Shown here: piece after piece, positions 1 through 4,940 of the stretch | Position numbering within the stretch: the stretch's first letter is position 1 | Layout of the letters: each line of letters starts with the position of its first letter | NCBI GenBank assembly: GCA_039914705.1 | Contig: JBDSOT010000027.1 | Coordinates: 1-10,736 of the forward strand | From: JBDSTW01 sp039914705 | GTDB taxonomy: Bacteria > Pseudomonadota > Gammaproteobacteria > SURF-13 | DNA length: 10,736 bases | Direction of reading: 5' to 3' | Translations under genes and position numbers: made by a program | The notes under the pieces: model-generated | Told to the model about the DNA's origin: nothing | Seen by the model: only the letters and a program-made list of their open reading frames with translations | Database searches by the model: none

Positions 1-549
1 CGCAATGTGAACGACCAGGCCGCGATCGCGATGGCGCTTATCGAAAACATTCAGCGCGAAGACCTTAACCCGCTGGAAGAGGCCGTCGCCCTGCAACGCT
101 TGATCAACGAATTCGACATGACGCATCAGCGTGTCGCCGAAGAGGTGGGCCGCTCACGCGCGGCGGTGTCGAATCTGCTGCGCCTGCTGGGCCTGAACGA
201 TGAGGTCAAACGCCTGCTCGAATCGGGCGCTCTGGAGATGGGCCACGCACGCGCCCTGTTGGGTTTGGAAGGCGAGGCGCAGAGCATCGCGGCACGTACC
301 GTGATCGCAAAATCCCTGAACGTGCGCGAGACCGAACAGCTCGTGCAGCGCCTGCAATCTCCCACTAACAACGCACGCAAACCCGAGACCAAGCGTATCG
401 ACCCTAATATTCGCAAACTTCAGGAAGATTTAACCGAAAAATTGGGCGCGAACGTCACTTTTCAGCACGGGGCCAAGGGCAAGGGCAAGGTCGTGATCGA
501 ATATAATGATCTGGACGAGCTTGAAGGGATCTTGGCGCACATCAAATAG
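1..549 (+). CDS. parB: Chromosome-partitioning protein ParB, 3' part (5' end cut by window)
   Basis: This is the C-terminal 182 codons of a ParB/Spo0J-type protein, which binds parS sites near the origin, clamps DNA using CTP and works with the ATPase ParA in chromosome segregation. The reading frame is open from base 1. The GTG at 7 is internal, because the residues after it continue the conserved core. Visible parts are the ENIQREDL stretch, which is the third CTP-binding motif (ENxxR) of ParB/Srx domains; a helix-turn-helix (THQRVAEEVGRSRAAVSNLL) that recognises parS; and, after a variable linker, a C-terminal dimerisation segment with the typical KGKGKVVIEYND strand. The N-terminal ParA-binding region and the GERR motif lie outside the window. 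ParB close to the atp operon is common in proteobacteria and suggests an origin-proximal location (inference). The next gene follows after 32 bases. Confidence 0.95.
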   Translation, partial: RNVNDQAAIAMALIENIQREDLNPLEEAVALQRLINEFDMTHQRVAEEVGRSRAAVSNLLRLLGLNDEVKRLLESGALEMGHARALLGLEGEAQSIAARTVIAKSLNVRETEQLVQRLQSPTNNARKPETKRIDPNIRKLQEDLTEKLGANVTFQHGAKGKGKVVIEYNDLDELEGILAHIK

Positions 550-581
550 CAGGCTTCAACAATCGAGCAGAGGGAAATGCC

Positions 582-1166
582 ATGTTTTATATTCCAATCA
601 TTCTAGGCAGCGTGCGCACGGGACGACAAAGCCCCAAGGCGGCCAGGTTTATGTTTCAGCGCATGCAGCAAAGCAACAAAATTGAAACGGAGATCATCGA
701 CCTTTTGGATTGCCGGTTTCCTATCATGGAAGAGCGCTTGAAAAATCTGGAAAATCCCCCACCCGGAGTGCGTGAGTTTAGTGAAAAGGTAAAACGCGCC
801 GATGCGCTGGTGGTGGTTTCGCCCGAATATAACTTCGGCTATCCCGGCGTGCTGAAAAATGCGCTGGATTATCTCCTGCCCGAATACCAGCGCAAGCCCA
901 TCGCCTTTGTAACCGTTTCCGCCGGTCCCTTCGGCGGGCTGCATTGCCTGGCCCAACTGCGCCAGGTGGCCTTCGGTTTCGGCGCCCTGCCCATCCCTGC
1001 CAGCCTGCCGGTATCGCGCATTCAAGACGCCTTCGATGACGAGGGCAACCCCAGCGATCCGGCCTATGAAAAGCGGGCGCAGGCTTTTATCGAGGAACTG
1101 CTCTGGTTCACTGAGGCGATTGCCACACAACGTGCCAAGGTTGCCAAGATCGCGGGCAGCGTTTAG
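582..1166 (+). CDS. NAD(P)H-dependent FMN reductase family protein (flavodoxin fold)
   Basis: This 194-residue cytosolic protein belongs to the NADPH-dependent FMN reductase superfamily, which includes E. coli ChrR/YieF (a quinone and chromate reductase) and ArsH. These are FMN-binding oxidoreductases that reduce flavins, quinones or oxyanions with NAD(P)H. Visible signatures are the phosphate-binding loop after strand 1 (LGSVRTGRQSPKA, residues 8-20), the family hallmark SPEYNFGYPGVLKNALDYL (residues 80-98) and the flavin-contacting GPFGG loop (115-119). The length matches the usual 180-200 residues. The ATG at 582 is preceded by AGAGGGA at good distance. It follows parB by 32 bases, so it may be read through from the par transcript. 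The true substrate cannot be read from sequence. Chromate, quinone or azo reductase names would be guesses. Confidence 0.88.
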   Translation: MFYIPIILGSVRTGRQSPKAARFMFQRMQQSNKIETEIIDLLDCRFPIMEERLKNLENPPPGVREFSEKVKRADALVVVSPEYNFGYPGVLKNALDYLLPEYQRKPIAFVTVSAGPFGGLHCLAQLRQVAFGFGALPIPASLPVSRIQDAFDDEGNPSDPAYEKRAQAFIEELLWFTEAIATQRAKVAKIAGSV

Positions 1167-1195
1167 CGGGATAGCCGATAAAATTTACTAAGAAA

Positions 1196-1229
1196 TCTCT
1201 GATTTATTCAGGGCTTCCCTAACCAGAGA
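1196..1229 (+). promoter_or_regulatory. Possible hairpin covering the ribosome-binding site of the lipoprotein gene
   Basis: TCTCTG (1196-1201) can pair with CAGAGA (1224-1229), which is also the only Shine-Dalgarno-like sequence in front of the ATG at 1236. Inside the loop AGGG (1210-1213) can pair with CCCT (1217-1220). The fold would hide the ribosome-binding site. The stems are short and the effect is inferred only. I see no clear sigma70 promoter in this 69-base gap; TAAAAT at 1179-1184 lacks a matching -35 element. Confidence 0.3.
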
Positions 1230-1235
1230 ATTCAC

Positions 1236-1811
1236 ATGCCTAAATACCCACTTCTGTTTGCCGTAATACTGCCCGCCTTGGCGCTTACGCTGCACGGATG
1301 CGCTACCCATCAGTACGACGATTATGAATACCCTGACCCGCATGCCTTAAAGCGCGATGAAGACAAGGCTGCGCAAGGTAAACAGCAGGTGCGCAGGATT
1401 GAGAAGGAGCGCGCTGTTTCAACGAATATCAAGCTCCCGAACCTGGTGGTCGGGCGGCTCAACTGGATCGTGGAGGGCGGTCAGGCGCACTTTCGTTTCA
1501 AGGTCCGCAACGATGGCAATGCCCCAGCCGGGGCATTTACTGCGGTGGCGACGGTAACGCCAAGGGATAATCCCGGCGCACCGCCCATGACCTTCACCCA
1601 GCGCAGCCTGGATCCGATACCCGCCCATGCCCAGCAGGATGTGTATATGGCCGTAATCAATACAACCAGCTTCACCAGCGATACGCTAGTAATAGTTGAC
1701 CCGCCAACGGAGTCTGCTCCGGGCGGCGAGGTTTGGGAGGCGAACGAGACCGACAACACCGATAGCGAGCAATGGAATTGCGATGCAAAGGGATGCCGGG
1801 TAGTTCAGTGA
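1236..1811 (+). CDS. Predicted outer-membrane lipoprotein with CARDB-like domain
   Basis: A 191-residue exported lipoprotein of unknown function. The N-terminus is a signal peptide with a lipobox LHGC (Cys22), and position +2 is Ala, which by the Lol rule points to the outer membrane. A charged, probably flexible linker follows (about 25-65), then a beta-sandwich resembling the CARDB (cell-adhesion-related, bacterial) family: LPNLVVG at 67-73, a mid-domain FRFKVRNDGNAPAG (86-99) and the terminal EANETDNT (168-175), matching the usual E-x-N-E-x-x-N pattern. The end carries two cysteines (Cys182, Cys187) in WNCDAKGC that could form a disulfide in the periplasm. CARDB domains are generally found in extracytoplasmic, adhesion- or protease-associated proteins, so a surface or envelope role is reasonable but unproven. 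The gene lies between the FMN reductase gene and the atp promoter, with 138 bases to the next gene. Confidence 0.8.
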   Translation: MPKYPLLFAVILPALALTLHGCATHQYDDYEYPDPHALKRDEDKAAQGKQQVRRIEKERAVSTNIKLPNLVVGRLNWIVEGGQAHFRFKVRNDGNAPAGAFTAVATVTPRDNPGAPPMTFTQRSLDPIPAHAQQDVYMAVINTTSFTSDTLVIVDPPTESAPGGEVWEANETDNTDSEQWNCDAKGCRVVQ

Positions 1812-1911
1812 CGTGCGCCTGCGCTCGATGCACAGCCCCCGTCCCGTCCCGGTTCGTGCACATAGCTCACGTTACAATGAGCCGCTTGCGTGGATATTTA
1901 ACGGCTTGGCA

Positions 1912-1940
1912 TTGACCATCCCCGGCTTAAACTTTATACT
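1912..1940 (+). promoter_or_regulatory. Sigma70-type promoter of the atp operon
   Basis: TTGACC (1912-1917) and TATACT (1935-1940) are each one base from the sigma70 consensus and are separated by the ideal 17 bases. Transcription would be expected to start about seven bases beyond the -10 box, near 1947, only about three bases before the ATG at 1950. No Shine-Dalgarno sequence exists in front of that ATG, so translation would be leaderless or nearly so. This is the only strong promoter-like sequence in the 138-base gap. TACAAT at 1873-1878 resembles a -10 box but has no good -35 partner. Confidence 0.72.
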
Positions 1941-1949
1941 GCGCGCGCC

Positions 1950-2159
1950 ATGAAGAAGCCTAAGGGAAGCTCCCTGGTGCTGATCGGGGTGGGAACAATG
2001 CTGACCTCGATGGTGCTGGCCGGGGGCTTGTTAGGGTATGGCGTGGATGTTTGGCTGGACACGCGGCCTATCTTTCTACTCATCTTCGGTTGCCTCGGTT
2101 TTATCGGTGCGCTTTTAAAGGTTTACAAGTTGTTGAGCAGGCTGGATGGGCCAGGATAA
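1950..2159 (+). CDS. atpZ: AtpZ-like small membrane protein (ATPase gene 1 family)
   Basis: A 69-residue inner-membrane hairpin protein, first gene of the operon. Two membrane segments are visible (about 8-30 and 40-58), separated by GYGVDVWLDTRP, which matches the G-Y-x-x-D-x-x-x-x-T-x-P signature of the AtpZ/F1Fo gene-1 family (PF09527 as I know it). Relatives in Bacillus pseudofirmus have been linked, together with AtpI, to Mg2+/Ca2+ supply and to ATP synthase assembly. The ATG at 1950 is chosen because the next in-frame ATG (1998), although preceded by a G-rich stretch, would cut the first membrane helix in half. Its 3' end overlaps atpI by 14 bases, which implies translational coupling. 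The symbol is by family resemblance. Distinguishing AtpZ from a divergent short AtpI needs a profile search. Confidence 0.75.
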   Translation: MKKPKGSSLVLIGVGTMLTSMVLAGGLLGYGVDVWLDTRPIFLLIFGCLGFIGALLKVYKLLSRLDGPG

Positions 2160-2538
2160 ATTAGCTAAGGCCCTGACCTCGCGCACCCGCAAGCTTATCG
2201 GTTATCAGTTATTGATCGGTTTTCTTGTCGCCTTGGGATATTTCTGGACCCAAGGTTGGTGGCACGCGCAATCGGCTTTGTACGGAGTGTTTATAAACAT
2301 CTGCATGGCCATCCTGCTGGGCAGGAGTGTAACGCGGGCCGGGCATGCAGCCGCGCATAGCGCGCAGACCGGCATGCTAATCCTCGTCATCGGGGGCATA
2401 TTACGTTTCGTGTTGGTGCTGGTGTTGTTTGGCGTCGGCTTTAAGGTTTTAAAGCTCGATCCGCTTGCCGCCATCGTGGGTTTTGGGCTTGCCCAACTAG
2501 CTTATTTAATTCGTATCCGTGAATCAGTCGATAATTAA
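2146..2538 (+). CDS. atpI: ATP synthase accessory protein I
   Basis: A 130-residue inner-membrane protein of the AtpI family (E. coli AtpI is of similar length), thought to assist assembly of the c-ring into the Fo sector but not part of the finished enzyme. Four hydrophobic segments are visible at about 17-36, 42-59, 75-99 and 105-122, with the characteristic ILRFVLVLVLFGVGF in segment 3 and a closing GFGLAQLAYLIRI in segment 4. The N-terminus is basic and cytoplasmic. The start lies inside the end of the atpZ-like gene, after a GAGCAGG ribosome-binding site, so the two small proteins are probably made in a coupled way. atpB follows after 19 bases. As is usual for AtpI, few residues are strictly conserved, and the assignment rests on topology, length and operon position. 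Confidence 0.87.
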   Translation: MGQDKLAKALTSRTRKLIGYQLLIGFLVALGYFWTQGWWHAQSALYGVFINICMAILLGRSVTRAGHAAAHSAQTGMLILVIGGILRFVLVLVLFGVGFKVLKLDPLAAIVGFGLAQLAYLIRIRESVDN

Positions 2539-2543
2539 AGTTT

Positions 2544-2550
2544 AGGGGAG
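2544..2550 (+). promoter_or_regulatory. Ribosome-binding site that fixes a TTG start for atpB
   Basis: AGGGGAG at 2544-2550 sits seven bases before TTG at 2558. No in-frame ATG or GTG exists nearby that would keep the conserved N-terminal EYIQHHL segment, so the TTG is the start codon of subunit a. Confidence 0.8.
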
Positions 2551-2557
2551 TCGTATC

Positions 2558-3388
2558 TTGAGTGAAGCACCGGGCACCTCGGGCGGGGGGACAGTTGAGT
2601 ACATCCAGCATCACCTGACCAATCTGTGCGTTGGTGATTGCGGCCCCACCGGCGGCTTTTGGGCCTGGCATGTCGATACTCTCGTGGTCAGTCTCCTGTT
2701 GGCCGGCGTGATCATGGCCGCCAGTTGGTGGTTGGGTCGTAACCTCAACGCCGACAAGCCCGGCGGCTTTCAGAATGCGGTCGAGGCCATCCTTGAATTT
2801 GTCGGTGGCCAGGTGCGTGACACCTTTCCCGGCCACAATCCGCTGATTGCACCGCTCGCGCTCACCATCTTTCTGTGGGTGTTCCTGATGAACGCCATGG
2901 ATCTTATCCCGGTCGATCTATTGCCGTTGATTGCGAGCTGGTTTGGTATCCCTTACCTGAAGGTCGTGCCCACCACCGACCTCAGCACTACTTTTGCGCT
3001 GTCGCTCACGGTGTTCGCATTGATCATTTATTACAGTATCAAGATAAAAGGCCCGGTTGGTTACCTGAAGATGTTCCTGTTCCACCCGTTCGGCAAGTTT
3101 TTGGTACCGGTCAATATCGTGATGACCGCGATAGAGGAGCTGGCCAAGCCGCTCAGCCTGGGTTTACGACTGTTCGGCAACTTGTTTGCGGGAGAGCTGG
3201 TGTTCCTGCTGATTGCCTTGATCGGCGGGACATTGCTGGTTGGGATGGGTGCGCTGATATGGTTTCCCATACAGGTTGCGATGGGCCTGGGCTGGCTGAT
3301 CTTCCATCTGCTGGTAATTACCCTGCAAGCCTTCATCTTCATGGTGCTGACCATCGTTTATCTCGGCATGGCGCACGCAGAGCATTAA
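2558..3388 (+). CDS. atpB: ATP synthase Fo subunit a
   Basis: A 276-residue membrane stator subunit (E. coli: 271) forming the two proton half-channels beside the c-ring. Conserved features are EYIQHHLTNL (14-23), the MNAMDLIPVDLLP segment (111-123), and the functional helix EELAKPLSLGLRLFGNLFAGEL. In that helix Arg204 matches E. coli Arg210, the residue essential for proton transfer, and Glu213 matches Glu219. His250 in WLIFHLLVITLQAFIFMVL matches E. coli His245. Translation starts at TTG, supported by AGGGGAG upstream. A less usual point is the periplasmic N-terminal loop, where CVGDC (Cys24, Cys28) and a Gly/Pro-rich stretch lie between HHLTNL and the first membrane helix. The subunit is complete and should be functional. 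atpE follows after 38 bases. Confidence 0.97.
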   Translation: MSEAPGTSGGGTVEYIQHHLTNLCVGDCGPTGGFWAWHVDTLVVSLLLAGVIMAASWWLGRNLNADKPGGFQNAVEAILEFVGGQVRDTFPGHNPLIAPLALTIFLWVFLMNAMDLIPVDLLPLIASWFGIPYLKVVPTTDLSTTFALSLTVFALIIYYSIKIKGPVGYLKMFLFHPFGKFLVPVNIVMTAIEELAKPLSLGLRLFGNLFAGELVFLLIALIGGTLLVGMGALIWFPIQVAMGLGWLIFHLLVITLQAFIFMVLTIVYLGMAHAEH

Positions 3389-3426
3389 GCAGCATAAACA
3401 ATTAATTCTTTTAAGGAGAGCATCAA
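3389..3426 (+). promoter_or_regulatory. AT-rich translation-initiation region of atpE
   Basis: The 38-base atpB-atpE gap is A/T-rich, has no visible hairpin and ends in AAGGAGAG (3412-3419), the best Shine-Dalgarno sequence in the window. It resembles in character the known E. coli atpE translational enhancer, a U-rich unstructured leader that raises c-subunit output. The c subunit is needed in the highest copy number in the enzyme, so strong initiation here makes sense. Enhancer function is inferred. Confidence 0.6.
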
Positions 3427-3714
3427 ATGACACCTGATATGATCGCAATGATATATGCCTACACCGCCGTCGGCGTTGGCGTCATCCTGGCCGCCGCCGG
3501 TTTGGGTTCGGCCATCGGCTGGGGCCTGATTTGCGCCAAGACGCTCGAAGGTATTGCGCGTCAACCGGAGATGCGCCCTGCGCTGATGACCAATATGTTC
3601 ATCTTCGCCGGGCTGATGGAATCTTTCCCGTTCATCATCCTGGCCTTCGGCATGTGGTTCCTGTTCGCCAACCCCTTTGTCGGCGCGCTGCAAGCCGCGA
3701 TTAGCGCGGGGTGA
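3427..3714 (+). CDS. atpE: ATP synthase Fo subunit c (proteolipid, Glu-type)
   Basis: A 95-residue hairpin of two membrane helices that assembles into the rotating c-ring and carries protons on one acidic residue per subunit. Helix 1 has a glycine-rich face (GLGSAIGWG, 25-33). The polar loop has the invariant ARQPE (44-48) that contacts gamma/epsilon. Helix 2 carries the ion-binding Glu65 in GLMESFPFI, where E. coli has Asp61. The C-terminus is extended past the E. coli length, with ANPFVG and a small tail. Glu65-Ser66 recalls Na+-binding c subunits such as that of Ilyobacter tartaricus. However, the Gln32 and Tyr70 positions of that enzyme are Trp32 and Ile70 here, so H+ coupling is much more likely. 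Cys36 in helix 1 is also uncommon to my knowledge. It has the strongest ribosome-binding site in the operon. Confidence 0.96.
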   Translation: MTPDMIAMIYAYTAVGVGVILAAAGLGSAIGWGLICAKTLEGIARQPEMRPALMTNMFIFAGLMESFPFIILAFGMWFLFANPFVGALQAAISAG

Positions 3715-3715
3715 G

Positions 3716-3794
3716 GTCGCAAAGCGACTGAACGCCGGTACAGGATGTACTGGCTGGGGCTTAATAAGAAGCCGAAGTTGCGCCAGGGATGGCG
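3716..3794 (+). repeat. Cluster of four small hairpins in the atpE-atpF gap
   Basis: The 112-base gap contains four successive inverted repeats. They are GTCGC-AAA-GCGAC (3716-3728); a 9-bp stem with one G-U pair around a GGA loop (3734-3754, arms GCCGGTACA and TGTACTGGC); GGCTT/AAGCC (3758-3773); and CGCCA-GGGA-TGGCG (3781-3794). The second and fourth share an A-GG(G)A-T apex. None is followed by a T-run, so termination is unlikely. Stabilising the 3' end of the abundant atpE message, or an RNase processing point, is a reasonable inference. The remaining bases before atpF carry only a weak AAGAGA ribosome-binding site (3815-3820). Confidence 0.65.
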
Positions 3795-3826
3795 TCATTA
3801 AAAACGTAGACTATAAGAGATAACAC

Positions 3827-4297
3827 ATGAATATTACCGCAACCCTGTTCGGGCAGATCGTCGCATTCGTTCTGCTCATCTGGTTTGTTAACAAGTTCCT
3901 GTGGGGGCCACTGTCCACGATGATGGCGAACCGCCAGAAGCGCATCGCCGATGGCCTGGCCGCCGCCGAAAGGGGCAAGCACGAGCAGGAATTGGCCGAG
4001 AAGGGCGCCAAGGAAACACTGAATAAGGCCAAGAATCAGGCCGCTGAAATCCTGGCGCTGGCCGAGAAGCGCGCCAGCGAAATCGTCGAGGAGGCGAAGG
4101 GCGTCGGGCGCACCGAGGGTGAGCGCATGATCGTCTCCGCGCGCGTTGAAATCGATCAGGAAATCAATCAAGCCAAGCAGGAACTGCGCGGCCAGGTGGC
4201 CTCCATCGCCGTGGCCGGGGCCGAGAAAATCCTCAGCCGCGAGATCGACCCGAAGACCCACAATGAATTACTTAACCAACTGGTAGCGCAGATTTAG
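3827..4297 (+). CDS. atpF: ATP synthase Fo subunit b (peripheral stalk)
   Basis: A 156-residue protein, the same length as E. coli b. It forms the homodimeric outer stalk that ties subunit a to delta/alpha and resists rotor torque. The N-terminus MNITATLFGQ leads into one membrane helix (about 5-26), and Arg36 in NRQKRIADGL matches the conserved E. coli Arg36. The rest is a long, highly charged, Ala-rich helix (about 40-125) suited to the right-handed coiled coil. The end contains the conserved VAGAEKIL delta-binding region. The ribosome-binding site (AAGAGA) is weaker than that of atpE, fitting the need for two b per ring of c. The gene ends one base before atpH, implying coupling. There is a single b gene with no b' paralogue, as in non-photosynthetic proteobacteria. 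Confidence 0.96.
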   Translation: MNITATLFGQIVAFVLLIWFVNKFLWGPLSTMMANRQKRIADGLAAAERGKHEQELAEKGAKETLNKAKNQAAEILALAEKRASEIVEEAKGVGRTEGERMIVSARVEIDQEINQAKQELRGQVASIAVAGAEKILSREIDPKTHNELLNQLVAQI

Positions 4298-4298
4298 T

Positions 4299-4838
4299 AT
4301 GGCTGAAAAAACCACCGTCGCCCGGCCTTACGCCCAGGCCCTGTTTGATTTGGCGCGCACCCAGCCCGAGGGTCTGAAGGCTTGGTCGCAGATGTTGCAC
4401 AGTGCCGCCAGCGTGGTTGCCGACCCGCAGGTGCAGGCGCTGATCGGCGATCCGCGCATCAGCAAAGAGCAATTGGCGAGCCTGGTTCTGGGTGTGAGCG
4501 GGGATCTGCTGAACGGCGCTGCGCAGAATTTTATCAAGCTGCTGGTCGAAAACCGCAGGCTGGACGTGTTGCCCGAGATCGTTGCGCTCTATGAAGTGCA
4601 GCGCGCCGAGGCCGAGAACACCACGGTGGCAGAAATAGTATCCGCTTATCCGCTTACTGATGAACAGCAACGCAAGATTGCCGGTGCCTTGCAGAAGCGC
4701 CTGGGCCGTACGATTAGTTTACGCAACACGGTGGATAAGGAGCTGCTTGGCGGCGCGGTGATTCGCGCCGGGGATACCGTGATTGATGGTTCTGCGCGCG
4801 GGCAATTGGAAAGGCTGGCCAACGTCCTGGTTAGATGA
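4299..4838 (+). CDS. atpH: ATP synthase F1 subunit delta
   Basis: A 179-residue soluble protein (E. coli: 177) that caps the alpha3-beta3 hexamer and links it to the b dimer. The N-terminal helical domain begins with TTVARPYAQALFDLA. The family signature runs through NFIKLLVENRRLDVLPEI (about 80-97). The C-terminal domain shows DKELLGGAVIRAGDTVIDGS followed by RGQLERL, which is standard for the family. The start ATG lies one base after the atpF stop and has no clear Shine-Dalgarno sequence, so reinitiation by ribosomes finishing atpF is the likely mode of expression. A 102-base spacer with repeats separates it from atpA. Nothing is missing or truncated. Confidence 0.96.
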   Translation: MAEKTTVARPYAQALFDLARTQPEGLKAWSQMLHSAASVVADPQVQALIGDPRISKEQLASLVLGVSGDLLNGAAQNFIKLLVENRRLDVLPEIVALYEVQRAEAENTTVAEIVSAYPLTDEQQRKIAGALQKRLGRTISLRNTVDKELLGGAVIRAGDTVIDGSARGQLERLANVLVR

Positions 4839-4919
4839 AAGATTTTAATATTTTAGTGTGCGCCGTGCATACGGACGGCAAGTAAAGATTTGAATCGTGC
4901 GCATCGCGCACGTTACGGA
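4838..4919 (+). repeat. Degenerate tandem duplication with hairpins in the atpH-atpA gap
   Basis: Two related blocks lie about 46 bases apart. AAAGATTTTAAT ... GTGCGC-CGTGCA-TACGGA spans 4838-4875. AAAGATTTGAAT ... GTGCGC-at-CGCGCA-cgt-TACGGA spans 4884-4919. Each carries an inverted repeat: GCCGT/ACGGC (4862-4879) in and just beyond the first, and a perfect 7-bp stem CGTGCGC-ATC-GCGCACG (4896-4912) in the second. The second hairpin ends 17 bases before the atpA ribosome-binding site GAGGAAG (4930-4936). There is no T-run, so it is not a terminator. The alignment was made by eye and needs gaps. Confidence 0.5.
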
Positions 4920-4940
4920 ATTTGATATCGAGGAAGTACA

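Noticed and set aside
7..9. GTG at 7 as the start of parB
   Set aside because: The frame is open to base 1 and the conserved core is already under way, so the gene begins before the window.
603..1130. 175-codon minus-strand frame opposite the FMN reductase gene
   Set aside because: Antisense shadow. The + frame holds clear flavin-binding motifs.
1889..1897. CGTGGATAT as a DnaA box hinting at a replication origin
   Set aside because: Only about 7 of 9 bases match, it is a single site, and there is no AT-rich unwinding region or further boxes.
2875..3405. 176-codon + strand frame inside atpB in another phase
   Set aside because: No recognisable motif. The atpB frame carries the conserved Arg and transmembrane pattern throughout.
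3427..3714. Na+-coupled ATP synthase, suggested by Glu65-Ser66 in subunit c
   Set aside because: The Gln32 and Tyr70 positions of Na+ enzymes are Trp and Ile here, so the coordination shell is missing.
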